Both the position numbers and the translations under genes were made by a program. Under the pieces are notes generated by a model. The model was not told the origin of the DNA. It was given only the letters and a program-made list of their open reading frames with translations, and made no database searches. From Paralteromonas sediminis (GTDB taxonomy: Bacteria > Pseudomonadota > Gammaproteobacteria > Enterobacterales > Alteromonadaceae): a stretch of 64,000 nt of DNA. Numbering within the stretch: position 1 is the first letter of the stretch; each line of letters starts with the position of its first letter. Positions 1-8,325 of the stretch are shown here, piece after piece. The stretch is taken from NCBI RefSeq assembly GCF_003820355.1, contig NZ_RPOK01000001.1:150847-214846 (forward strand), given 5' to 3'.

Positions 1-1
1 A

Positions 2-1966
2 GAAAGCTTGGGTGCCATTGGCCTTGCATCACGCGAAGGCTTAGACAATTTGACCTTTGTGATTAACTGTAACCTGCAACGCTTGGATGGCCCGGTTCGC
101 GGTAATGGTAAAATCATCCAAGAACTTGAAGGTACCTTTCGCGGCGCCGGATGGGAGGTGATCAAAGTCATTTGGGGGCGCTACTGGGATGCGCTATTAG
201 CTCGTGATACGTCCGGCAAATTACTACAGCTAATGAATGAAACGGTTGACGGTGAATATCAAAACTACAAGGCCAAAGGCGGCGCCTATACCCGTGATAA
301 TTTCTTTGGCAAATACCCCGAATTAAAAGAAATGGTTGCCAATATGTCAGATGAAGATATCTGGCGCCTAAACCGTGGTGGTCATGATCCGGTTAAGATG
401 TATGCAGCCTATGATCGCGCTGTTAAAACCAAAGGCCGCCCACAGGTAATACTGGCTAAAACAGTCAAAGGTTACGGCATGGGAGCTGCGGGTGAAGGTA
501 AGAATATCGCCCACCAAGTTAAGAAAATGGACTTGGATGCAGTGAAACACTATCGCGACCGTTTTGCACTGCCTATTGCAGATGACAAGCTAGAAGACCT
601 GCCTTACTTTAAGTTTGACGATGACAGTGAAGAAATGAAGTATCTTCGCGCACGTCGCGAAGCGCTGCATGGTTACATGCCTAAGCGCTTGCCGAAGAGT
701 ACTGAAAACCTAGAAGTACCTGATCTCAAAGCCTTCGAAGCCGTGACTAAAGGTTCAGGCGACCGAGAAATTTCTACCACAATGGCATTTGTGCGCGTGC
801 TTACTGCCATGTTGAAAGACAAAAAAGTAGGCAAGCGCGTCGTGCCTATTATACCCGATGAAGCACGCACATTTGGTATGGAAGGCTTGTTCCGCCAGGT
901 GGGTATTTACTCTAGCCAGGGGCAAAAATACGAGCCTCAGGATTCTGATCAGGTTGCTTATTACCGTGAAGACAAAAAAGGTCAGGTGTTACAGGAAGGG
1001 ATTAATGAATTAGGTGCAATGGCCTCATGGCTTGCTGCGGGTACTTCATACAGTCTTAACGACTTACCGATGATCCCGGTTTACATCTATTACTCCATGT
1101 TTGGCTTCCAGCGCGTAGGTGATATGGCATGGGCAGCCGGAGACAGCCAGTGTCGCGGCTTCCTCGTTGGCGGCACGGCTGGTAGAACAACGCTGAATGG
1201 TGAAGGCCTGCAGCATCAGGACGGTCACAGTCATACACAGGCAGCCCTGATCCCCAACTGCGTAAGCTACGACCCGACTTATGGCTACGAAGTGGCTGTG
1301 ATTGTTCAGGACGGTTTGCGACGCATGTTTGAAGACCAGGAAAACGTCTTCTATTACTTGACAGTCATGAATGAAAACTACAAGCAACCAGCTATGCCAA
1401 AAGGCAGTGAAGAAGGTATTATCAAAGGTATCTACTTACTTGATAGTGTTGGTTCAGCCAAGTCGAAGAAGAAAGTTAAACTACTTGGCAGTGGTACAAT
1501 TTTGGAGCAAGTTCGTGAAGCGGCTGATTTGTTGAAAGACAAGTACAGTGTTGCCAGTGAGGTATACAGTGTTACCTCATTTAATGAACTAGCTCGAGAT
1601 GGTATGGACTGCGATCGACACAACATGCTTCATTACAGTGACGAGCCAAAAGTGCCTTATATCACTCAGGTGTTGAGTGAAGGTAATGATGGCCCCACCA
1701 TCGCAGCGACGGATTACATTAAAAACTACTCGGACCAGGTACGTGCCTATGTGCCAGGAAGCTATCGCGTATTGGGTACTGACGGCTTTGGCCGCTCAGA
1801 TTCAAGAGCAAACCTGCGCCGTCACTTTGAAGTTGATGCAAATTATATTGCCTATGCTGCCTTGTATGAGCTGTTTAAATCTGGCGACCTTGACGCTAAA
1901 GCGCTGAACAAAGCCATGGACGAGTTGGGTATTGATCCAGCTAAAGTTAATCCACTCTACGCATAA
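2..1966 (+). CDS. aceE: Pyruvate dehydrogenase E1 component, 5'-truncated by window edge
   Basis: This is the thiamine-diphosphate E1 subunit of the pyruvate dehydrogenase complex, which decarboxylates pyruvate and acetylates the lipoyl arms of AceF. The reading frame is open from base 2 (ESLGAIGLASRE) and 654 residues are visible. Homodimeric E1 is normally about 890 residues, so roughly the first 230 lie upstream of the window. Recognisable blocks are NCNLQRLDGPVRGNGK, LNRGGHDP, DEARTFGMEGLFRQ, NGEGLQHQDGHSH and LGTDGFGRSDSR, which run along the E. coli protein without gaps. The TTG at base 8 is internal and not a start. The gene is followed after 16 bases by aceF, so the two are almost certainly co-transcribed. 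A regulator such as pdhR could lie upstream but is not in view. Confidence 0.97.
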   Translation, partial: ESLGAIGLASREGLDNLTFVINCNLQRLDGPVRGNGKIIQELEGTFRGAGWEVIKVIWGRYWDALLARDTSGKLLQLMNETVDGEYQNYKAKGGAYTRDNFFGKYPELKEMVANMSDEDIWRLNRGGHDPVKMYAAYDRAVKTKGRPQVILAKTVKGYGMGAAGEGKNIAHQVKKMDLDAVKHYRDRFALPIADDKLEDLPYFKFDDDSEEMKYLRARREALHGYMPKRLPKSTENLEVPDLKAFEAVTKGSGDREISTTMAFVRVLTAMLKDKKVGKRVVPIIPDEARTFGMEGLFRQVGIYSSQGQKYEPQDSDQVAYYREDKKGQVLQEGINELGAMASWLAAGTSYSLNDLPMIPVYIYYSMFGFQRVGDMAWAAGDSQCRGFLVGGTAGRTTLNGEGLQHQDGHSHTQAALIPNCVSYDPTYGYEVAVIVQDGLRRMFEDQENVFYYLTVMNENYKQPAMPKGSEEGIIKGIYLLDSVGSAKSKKKVKLLGSGTILEQVREAADLLKDKYSVASEVYSVTSFNELARDGMDCDRHNMLHYSDEPKVPYITQVLSEGNDGPTIAATDYIKNYSDQVRAYVPGSYRVLGTDGFGRSDSRANLRRHFEVDANYIAYAALYELFKSGDLDAKALNKAMDELGIDPAKVNPLYA

Positions 1967-1982
1967 TTAGGGAGAACTGAGA

Positions 1983-3917
1983 ATGTCAGATACAAAAGAC
2001 GTATTTGTGCCCGACGTGGGCGATGACGAAGTCGAAGTCATCGAGCTTTGCGTAGAAGTGGGCGAAGAGGTAGAGGAAGAAGCCTCACTGGTCACCGTTG
2101 AGAGTGATAAAGCCAGTATGGATATACCGGCTCCCTTTGCTGGAAAGGTGGCATCGTTAAATGTTGCAGTGGGTGACAAAATCAAGCAGGGTGATTTACT
2201 GGCTTCTATGGAGCCAGCAGGAGCATCCGGTGATGCTGAACCGACACCTGAACCCGAAGTTGAAGAAAAAGCTGAGGAGACTTCTGTCTCGTCTGCAAGT
2301 TCTTCATCTGTCATTGATGTGAAAGTCCCTGATATTGGCGGTGATGAAAACGTTGATGTCATTGATGTATTGGTCAGCGTTGGCGATGAAATCGAAGAAG
2401 AAGCAGGCCTTATTACCCTTGAAACCGACAAAGCGACCATGGATGTGCCTTCCCCACAAGCCGGAAAAGTGGTGAGCGTGGAAGTAAAAGAGGGTGACAA
2501 AGTCAGCGAAGGCAGTTTGGTGATCACACTTGAAGTGGGCGGTTCAGCACAGGCAGAGCCTGCTAAATCTGAATCAGAGCCAGCGAAAGAAGCGTCGTCA
2601 GCACCTGCGCATTCTTCAGAAAAAGAAATTGAAGTGACGGTACCTGATATTGGCGGCGATACGGACGTTGACGTCATTGATGTATTAGTCAATGTGGGCG
2701 ACAAAGTCGAAGCCGAGGACGGTCTGATTACTCTGGAAACCGACAAAGCGACCATGGATGTGCCTTCGCCAGAAGCTGGCACTATCACTGAAATGTTAAT
2801 CAAACAGGGTGATAAGGCTTCACAGGGAACCTTAGTGTGTAAAATGAAGGTGGCGGGTGCTGCTGCACAAAGCGCGCCTGCATCAGAACCCAAAGCTGCT
2901 GCACCGGCAAAAGCAGACACTCCAGCGCCTGCACCTAAGGCTCCGCCTGTACCGCATCATCCTTCGGCCGGAGAGCGAACCAAATCAGGTAAGGTGCATG
3001 CATCTCCATCGGTACGACGCCTTGCCAGAGAGTTTGGCGTAGATTTAACGCAAGTGTCAGGCTCTGGTAACAAGGGGCGTATCTTAAAAGAAGATGTACA
3101 ATCGTATGTTAAGTACGAATTGTCGCGTCCCAAAATGACTCCAGGTTCCTCCGTAGGCGAGGGTTCGGGCGGTTTGCAGGTACTTGCTCCGCCTAAAGTA
3201 GATTTTTCCAAGTTTGGTGAAGTGGAAGAAGTTCCACTCACTCGTATTCAAAAAATCAGCGGGCCTAATTTGCATCGCAACTGGGTGACTATCCCTCATG
3301 TTACGCAGTTTGAAGAAGCGGATATCACTGACATGGAAGCATTCCGCAAAGAGCAAAATGCTATTGCTGCGAAACGCAACACCGGGGTTAAAATTACGCC
3401 ATTGGTATTTATGATGAAAGCCGTAGCCGATGCGCTAAAAGCGTATCCGGTCTTTAACTCTTCGCTTTCTGAGTCGGGCGAGAGTTTAATTCAGAAAAAA
3501 TACTACCATATCGGTATTGCGGTAGACACGCCAGGGGGCTTAGTAGTACCTGTTGTGCGTGATGTTGATCAGAAAGGAATATTTGCCTTATCTGAAGAGC
3601 TGATGGAAATCAGCAAAAAAGCGCGAGACGGTAAGCTGAAAGCCGCAGACATGCAGGGCAGTTGCTTTACTATATCCAGTTTGGGCGGCATCGGTGGCAC
3701 GGCGTTTACGCCGATTGTAAACGCACCTGACGTGGCAATATTGGGCGTATCAAAGAGTGAAATAAAACCAAAGTGGAATGGACAGGACTTTGAACCCCGT
3801 CTAATGTTGCCGCTGTCATTGTCCTATGATCACCGAGTGATTGACGGTGCAGTTGCCGCGCGCTTTGCAGTACATTTGTCAACTGTACTGGGTGATTTGA
3901 GACATATGTTGCTTTAG
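1983..3917 (+). CDS. aceF: Pyruvate dehydrogenase E2, dihydrolipoamide acetyltransferase with three lipoyl domains
   Basis: This is the E2 core of the pyruvate dehydrogenase complex, which transfers the acetyl group from lipoamide to CoA. Its 644 residues comprise three lipoyl domains, each with a DKA lipoylation motif (first lysine at residue 43, then two LETDKATMD copies), joined by Ala/Pro/Glu-rich linkers. Next come a peripheral-subunit-binding domain (SPSVRRLAREFGVDL, near residues 340-380) and the catalytic domain, which ends in SYDHRVIDGA with the active-site His and Asp. The ATG follows AGGGAGAAC, a good ribosome binding site. Three lipoyl domains match the E. coli type. Lipoyl domains 2 and 3 share a 32-base identical DNA run, which suggests recent duplication or gene conversion. 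A long open frame on the opposite strand here is a by-product of these repeats. Confidence 0.97.
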   Translation: MSDTKDVFVPDVGDDEVEVIELCVEVGEEVEEEASLVTVESDKASMDIPAPFAGKVASLNVAVGDKIKQGDLLASMEPAGASGDAEPTPEPEVEEKAEETSVSSASSSSVIDVKVPDIGGDENVDVIDVLVSVGDEIEEEAGLITLETDKATMDVPSPQAGKVVSVEVKEGDKVSEGSLVITLEVGGSAQAEPAKSESEPAKEASSAPAHSSEKEIEVTVPDIGGDTDVDVIDVLVNVGDKVEAEDGLITLETDKATMDVPSPEAGTITEMLIKQGDKASQGTLVCKMKVAGAAAQSAPASEPKAAAPAKADTPAPAPKAPPVPHHPSAGERTKSGKVHASPSVRRLAREFGVDLTQVSGSGNKGRILKEDVQSYVKYELSRPKMTPGSSVGEGSGGLQVLAPPKVDFSKFGEVEEVPLTRIQKISGPNLHRNWVTIPHVTQFEEADITDMEAFRKEQNAIAAKRNTGVKITPLVFMMKAVADALKAYPVFNSSLSESGESLIQKKYYHIGIAVDTPGGLVVPVVRDVDQKGIFALSEELMEISKKARDGKLKAADMQGSCFTISSLGGIGGTAFTPIVNAPDVAILGVSKSEIKPKWNGQDFEPRLMLPLSLSYDHRVIDGAVAARFAVHLSTVLGDLRHMLL

Positions 3918-3925
3918 CGGGCAAC

Positions 3926-4049
3926 GACGGCTACCCACGGAAAGAGGGCGTGATTTATACCACGCCGTTAACCCATCCATGGGGGCTCCGCTTCGGCATC
4001 CATGCCTCAGAGGGGTATAAACCACGCCCTCTTCCCATGGATAACCGCC
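3926..4049 (-). repeat. Inverted-repeat element, copy A
   Basis: This element lies between aceF and lpd. Its two 36-base arms (3926-3961 and 4014-4049) are complementary at 30 positions. All six exceptions are A-C on the plus strand and therefore G-U on the minus strand, so the minus strand gives the better fold. The 52-base core (3962-4013) holds, on the minus strand, the hairpins GGCA-TGGA-TGCC and CCCA-TGGA-TGGG, the first enclosed by CTCTG/CGGAG. The core matches copy B (13334-13461) at 44 of 52 positions, while the arms do not match. No reading frame or transposase is present. I read it as a REP- or MITE-like dispersed element or a structured RNA. Its function is unknown. Confidence 0.85.
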
Positions 4050-4127
4050 TAAGCGGCTTGCTAGCGCTAAGTATATTGATAGAATTGGACTTGTTATCCT
4101 ACAAACAAAAAGAATTTTGAGGTCACG

Positions 4128-5546
4128 ATGAGTGAAATAAAAACGCAATTGGTGGTATTAGGTGCTGGACCAGGCGGATACAGCGCCGCTTTCCGTGCAG
4201 CAGACTTGGGCATTGAAACTGTTTTGGTTGATGCGCGTGAAACCCTTGGCGGTGTTTGCCTTAACGTAGGCTGTATCCCATCAAAGGCGTTATTGCACGT
4301 TGCAAAGGTTATTAAGGAAGCGAAGCATCTGTCTTCGCATGGTGTATCGTTTGGTGAGCCTACGATTGATTTAGACAAAGTTCGCGACTGGAAAGACAGT
4401 GTTGTTGGTCAATTGACTAAAGGTCTAAGCGGTATGTCTAAAATGCGCAAGGTGAAGCACGTTCAGGGGTACGGTAAGTTCACCGGCTCAAACACCCTTG
4501 AAGTTGAAGGTAAAGATGGCAAAACCACCATCACATTTGACAATGCGATTATTGCGGCTGGTTCTGAGCCCGTAAACTTACCCTTCATCCCTGATGACCC
4601 TCGTGTGATTGACTCTACTGGCGCGCTAGAGCTCGCTGATATTCCTGAAAAAATGTTGGTGCTGGGTGGCGGAATCATCGGTCTTGAAATGGGAACCGTA
4701 TACGAGGCTCTTGGCTCTAAAATTGATGTTGTTGAATTCTTAGACCAGCTGATCCCAGCTGCTGATAAGGACATCATCAAAGTTTACATGAAGACCATAA
4801 AAGACAAATTCAACGTGATGCTTGAAACCAAAGTAACGGCGGTTGAAGCGAAAAAAGATGGTTTGTACGTTACTTTTGAAGGTAAGAAAGCGCCTTCTGA
4901 TCCTGTGCGTTATGACAAAGTGTTGGTTGCTGTGGGTCGTAAGCCTAACGGTGCACTTGTTGCTGCTGACAAAGCGGGTGTAACGGTTGATGAGCGTGGG
5001 TTTATCAATGTAGACAAGCAAATGCGTACCAATGTGTCGAACATCTTTGCTATCGGTGATCTAGTAGGTCAGCCTATGCTAGCTCATAAGGCCGTTCATG
5101 AAGGTCATGTTGCAGCAGAGGTGATTGCTGGTAAGAAGCATTTCTTCGACCCGCGTTGCATTCCATCTGTTGCCTATACTGAGCCAGAAGTTGCTTGGGT
5201 GGGGCTTACTGAGAAAGAAGCCAAAGAGCAGGGCGTTAACTATGAAGCAGCAAGCTTCCCGTGGGCCGCTTCTGGTCGTGCTATTGCCAGTGCCGCTACA
5301 GATGGTCTGACTAAGCTTATTTTCGATAAAGACTCAGGTCGCGTGATAGGTGGTGCTCTGATCGGTACAAACGCAGGTGAGATGTTGGGCGAAATTGGCC
5401 TAGCCATTGAGATGGGGGCCGATGCTGAAGACGTAGCGTTGACCATTCACGCTCACCCAACGTTGAACGAGTCAATTGGTTTGGCCGCAGAAATATTTGA
5501 GGGCAGCATAACGGATATGCCCAACCCCAAAGCGAAGAAAAAATAG
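4128..5546 (+). CDS. lpd: Dihydrolipoamide dehydrogenase (E3)
   Basis: This FAD-dependent E3 reoxidises dihydrolipoamide and is normally shared by the pyruvate and 2-oxoglutarate dehydrogenases and the glycine cleavage system. Its 472 residues compare with 474 in E. coli. Visible motifs are the N-terminal GAGPGGYSAAFRAADLG dinucleotide fold, the redox-active disulphide GGVCLNVGCIPSK, the NAD-binding GGGIIGLEMGTVYEALG, GRKPNG, AIGDLVGQPMLAHKA, and the C-terminal HAHPTLNES with the catalytic His-Glu pair. It lies 210 bases after aceF, with inverted-repeat element A in the gap, and is closed by a strong terminator. It can therefore be the last gene of the PDH operon or have its own promoter. E3 is also needed by gcvTHP at 26.5-30.9 kb. 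Confidence 0.97.
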   Translation: MSEIKTQLVVLGAGPGGYSAAFRAADLGIETVLVDARETLGGVCLNVGCIPSKALLHVAKVIKEAKHLSSHGVSFGEPTIDLDKVRDWKDSVVGQLTKGLSGMSKMRKVKHVQGYGKFTGSNTLEVEGKDGKTTITFDNAIIAAGSEPVNLPFIPDDPRVIDSTGALELADIPEKMLVLGGGIIGLEMGTVYEALGSKIDVVEFLDQLIPAADKDIIKVYMKTIKDKFNVMLETKVTAVEAKKDGLYVTFEGKKAPSDPVRYDKVLVAVGRKPNGALVAADKAGVTVDERGFINVDKQMRTNVSNIFAIGDLVGQPMLAHKAVHEGHVAAEVIAGKKHFFDPRCIPSVAYTEPEVAWVGLTEKEAKEQGVNYEAASFPWAASGRAIASAATDGLTKLIFDKDSGRVIGGALIGTNAGEMLGEIGLAIEMGADAEDVALTIHAHPTLNESIGLAAEIFEGSITDMPNPKAKKK

Positions 5547-5552
5547 TACAAT

Positions 5553-5579
5553 AGGGCAACAATTGTTGCCCTTTTTTTT
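5553..5579 (+). terminator. Rho-independent terminator of the PDH operon
   Basis: An 8-bp perfect stem (AGGGCAAC / GTTGCCCT) with an AATT loop is followed by eight T residues, seven bases after the lpd stop. It is a textbook intrinsic terminator and separates aceEF-lpd from the next genes. Confidence 0.95.
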
Positions 5580-5592
5580 GCTCTGAATCATT

Positions 5593-5853
5593 ATGGCCAA
5601 TATGCCTTCTCAGCTTGAAATGTTTGCCGTACCCAGTCCCTGTATTGGCGTTTGTCAAACTGGCGAGCGTGGCTATTGTGTAGGGTGCTTCAGAAGCAGA
5701 GAAGAGCGTTTGTACTGGCTTCAGGTTGATGACGCTACGAAACGCACTATTATTAAAGCCTGCGCACGCAGAAAAGCGTATGCAATATACAAACAAAATA
5801 AAAAGAATGAACAGAGTGAGCAAGGTTATAATGCACAGCAAGATCTGTTTTAG
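5593..5853 (+). CDS. DUF1289 family small cysteine-rich protein
   Basis: The 86-residue protein carries the DUF1289 signature SPCIGVCQ-(6)-YCVGCFRSREE, with four cysteines in a CxxxC...CxxC arrangement that could bind a metal. The family (E. coli YdhL type) is widespread in proteobacteria and has no established function. The C-terminal half is basic and then Gln/Asn-rich. It starts 14 bases after the PDH terminator and is followed after 11 bases by the HDOD gene, so the two are probably one transcript. Confidence 0.85.
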   Translation: MANMPSQLEMFAVPSPCIGVCQTGERGYCVGCFRSREERLYWLQVDDATKRTIIKACARRKAYAIYKQNKKNEQSEQGYNAQQDLF

Positions 5854-5864
5854 GGCGAAGTAGA

Positions 5865-6677
5865 ATGAAAGTCGAAGAGGTAATAGCAGCTGCTACCAAT
5901 ACTTTCTCTTTACCAGAAGTCTGTGTGAAGTTGAGAGAGGCCATTGATAATCCCACTGTGGATATCGATGTTATTGCCAGTATGATTTCCGCTGATCCTT
6001 TGTTGTCTGCAAAAATCTTGCGACTTGCCAATAGCGCCTTATTTCGTTTTCCCAGCCAAGTCGAAACCATCAGTAAAGCGCTCTCTATTCTGGGTATGGA
6101 GGCAACGTACAACCTCGTGATGGCAGATGCCGCCAGTCAAATGCGTCAGGCCTTTAAACCCAAAACTATGGACACAGATGCCTTCTGGTACCGTTGTTTG
6201 TTCAAAGGCGTTATGGCCAAAGAAACTGCCCGTAAGCTTCGTATACGAGGAACAGAGCGTTTTTTTGTGTTAGGCATTTTGTGTAATCTCAGTGAACTGG
6301 TTGTAGCAGCTAATTTTGAAGCTGACTATGTGGCATACATGCAGGACAAAACATTGTATCTGCCGTGGCAGGCGCAGCAACAACACTTTCATTTTTCTTT
6401 CCCTTTGGCCAGCAGTCATATATGTAAAGCGTGGGGCCTTCCACTAGGGCTATATGCGCCCCTGTCTAAGGTATTTGATGCAACTGCCAAAGATAGAGAC
6501 GCCTCCGTCCTTCAATTGGCCATTAAGTTGGTGATGCATCACCAGGATCACGATGAATTTCACAGTTTAAGTTCGCTGGAACCTGAGCTATCTATGTGGC
6601 ACCATACTGAAGAAGAGCTGTATGATTTAATTGAGTTTTGTCACAAAGAGGCAAAACGCCTTCAACGTTATTTCTAA
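5865..6677 (+). CDS. HDOD domain protein
   Basis: The 270-residue protein consists mainly of an HDOD domain, the non-catalytic relative of HD phosphohydrolases. The HDOD pattern is visible in LPEVCVKLREAIDNP, MISADPLLSAKILRLANSALF and the helix starting SQVETISKALSILG. HDOD proteins act as signalling adaptors, often in c-di-GMP, chemotaxis or stress circuits. No output domain is attached. The start follows a GGGCGAAG site. The gene sits between the DUF1289 gene and the first DUF481 gene with gaps of 11 and 9 bases, so all three are probably co-transcribed. The partner is not evident. Confidence 0.85.
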   Translation: MKVEEVIAAATNTFSLPEVCVKLREAIDNPTVDIDVIASMISADPLLSAKILRLANSALFRFPSQVETISKALSILGMEATYNLVMADAASQMRQAFKPKTMDTDAFWYRCLFKGVMAKETARKLRIRGTERFFVLGILCNLSELVVAANFEADYVAYMQDKTLYLPWQAQQQHFHFSFPLASSHICKAWGLPLGLYAPLSKVFDATAKDRDASVLQLAIKLVMHHQDHDEFHSLSSLEPELSMWHHTEEELYDLIEFCHKEAKRLQRYF

Positions 6678-6686
6678 AAAAATAAG

Positions 6687-7511
6687 ATGAATATCCGGAC
6701 TTTTTTTGGGGCAGGGCTGTGCCCATTATTATTGTGTTTTTTGTTTTCTGCGTCTGCTATGGGAGCGGGCGGCAGAGAAGACATTATAAAAATGCTGTAT
6801 GCGGTAGATTTCTCTGATAGTCGCAACGAAGGTGCTGAACCTGGATTCGCCCTAGAAGGAGAGTTTGGATTCATTATGGCAAGCGGCAACACAGATGCAA
6901 CATCAGTGAAAGGTAAGCTGTTTGCCACGCATGAAACGGCAACCTGGAGCAATCAATATGAAGTTGAGGGCTTGTATACACGCAGTCAGCGAATCAACCA
7001 AGACAATGCTAAGCGTACTACAGCGCAAAGGGTGTATGCGTCCAGCCACGCAGATTATAAATTACTAAACCCCGAACAGCGCATTTTCTTGTTTGCCGAT
7101 TATGAAGACGACCGTTTTAGTGCCTTTGACTATCAGGCGTCTATTGCAACAGGATGGGCCCATGTGAAGTGGCGTGACAATGCCAGTTCTTTTCGCTATA
7201 GCATAGGGCCAGGTTTTAATTTTTCAGAGAGAAAAAACGGTGATGGCGACGACAACAGTGGTTTCATTGTTCGGGCCTCGGCGGAATACCTCTACAAGTG
7301 GACCTCGGGTGCGAGGCTTAGACAGTTTTTCAGCACAGCGGCTGGTGATGAAAACACCCGCTCTCGGTCTGAAACCTCTATTTCGGCCAACATATTCGAT
7401 GCCTTGGCCATGAAGCTTTCTCTGAAACTAGACCACAACACCTCGCCTAGGCTTGACGACGCCACACTAAATACGGAAACGTCTGTAGCCTTGGTTTATC
7501 AATTCTTTTAG
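6687..7511 (+). CDS. DUF481 family outer-membrane-type protein, copy 1
   Basis: The 274-residue protein has a signal peptide (CPLLLCFLFSASAMGAGG) and then the DUF481 (YdiY-like) pattern: EGEFGFIMASGNTDATSVKGK, WSNQYEVEGLYTRS, FLFADYEDDRFSAFDYQASIATGW, ending SVALVYQFF with a C-terminal Phe typical of outer-membrane beta-barrels. The family is predicted to form salt- or stress-induced outer-membrane barrels, and no substrate is established. The gene starts 9 bases after the HDOD gene. It is clearly paralogous to the next gene (shared ADYEDDRF/SYEDDRL, RSETS/RAETA, LKLDHNT). Compared with copy 2 it has about 30 extra residues between signal peptide and barrel. Confidence 0.85.
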   Translation: MNIRTFFGAGLCPLLLCFLFSASAMGAGGREDIIKMLYAVDFSDSRNEGAEPGFALEGEFGFIMASGNTDATSVKGKLFATHETATWSNQYEVEGLYTRSQRINQDNAKRTTAQRVYASSHADYKLLNPEQRIFLFADYEDDRFSAFDYQASIATGWAHVKWRDNASSFRYSIGPGFNFSERKNGDGDDNSGFIVRASAEYLYKWTSGARLRQFFSTAAGDENTRSRSETSISANIFDALAMKLSLKLDHNTSPRLDDATLNTETSVALVYQFF

Positions 7512-7593
7512 TTGACATGGTCAGGCTGCAGATTACCATAGCGCTCTGACAGCCTTATCTGACTAATTACTGAGCAAAGGAACTATCCTTATT

Positions 7594-8325
7594 ATGAAAC
7601 GCACCCTGTTATCACTGGCTATCCTCATGGCTACCCCTGTTGTTGCTGAAGAAGCAAAAACGTTCTCTCTTGACGGCGAGTTTGGTTTAATTTTGACCAC
7701 AGGTAATACTGAAACTACGTCTGTGTCTGCCGGCCTGACTGCCAAACAAGAGCTCGAAAACTGGAGCAACGACTATTTAATTGAGGGACTTTACAAAAAA
7801 GAAACGAATCAGGTAAATGGTGAAGACGTTGATCAGGTTTCAGCGCAAAAGTTCTTTGCGTCAGCCCAGGGTAACTACAAATTAGAAAACCCCAATCACC
7901 GTCTGTTTGGTTTTGCCTCCTACGAAGACGACCGCTTGGGTGCCTACAAGTACCAGGCCACAATAGCGGCCGGTTGGAACCAAAAAGTATGGCAAAACGA
8001 CGTAAGTAGTTTTGAATACAGTGTGGGTCCGGGTTATGCGTTCCAGGAAACTAATGAAGGTGAAGATGCAGACAGCTTTATCGTACGTGGTTCTGCTGCT
8101 TATCGTTGGAATATTTCTGACACAGCCAAGTTTACTCAAACGCTATCTACAGAAGTGGGTTCTGACAACACTAAATCCAGAGCAGAAACTGCATTAACTG
8201 CTAAAATAAACGGCTCATTGTCGATGAAAGTAGCCCTCAAGCTCGACCACAATACGGATGTGCCAGAGACACGTAAGAACCTGGACTCAGAAACTTCAGT
8301 CACCTTGGTTTATACCTTCTTCTAA
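7594..8325 (+). CDS. DUF481 family outer-membrane-type protein, copy 2
   Basis: This 243-residue paralogue of the preceding gene has a short signal peptide (LLSLAILMATPVVA), LDGEFGLILTTGNTETTSVSAG, FGFASYEDDRLGAYKYQATIAAGW, LKLDHNTDVPETRKNLDSE, and a C-terminal VTLVYTFF. Its charge pattern and length are the more typical of the DUF481 family. An 82-base gap separates it from copy 1, with AAGGAA about 10 bases before the start, so it may have its own promoter. Its last 30 bases overlap the 3' end of the convergent gene on the minus strand. Localisation to the outer membrane is inferred from the family. Confidence 0.87.
   Translation: MKRTLLSLAILMATPVVAEEAKTFSLDGEFGLILTTGNTETTSVSAGLTAKQELENWSNDYLIEGLYKKETNQVNGEDVDQVSAQKFFASAQGNYKLENPNHRLFGFASYEDDRLGAYKYQATIAAGWNQKVWQNDVSSFEYSVGPGYAFQETNEGEDADSFIVRGSAAYRWNISDTAKFTQTLSTEVGSDNTKSRAETALTAKINGSLSMKVALKLDHNTDVPETRKNLDSETSVTLVYTFF

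Noticed and set aside
1967-2920. Long 317-codon open frame on the minus strand opposite aceF
   Set aside because: It mirrors the repeated lipoyl domains and linkers, is Ser/Thr-rich low-complexity, and has no ribosome binding site. The plus-strand gene is certain.
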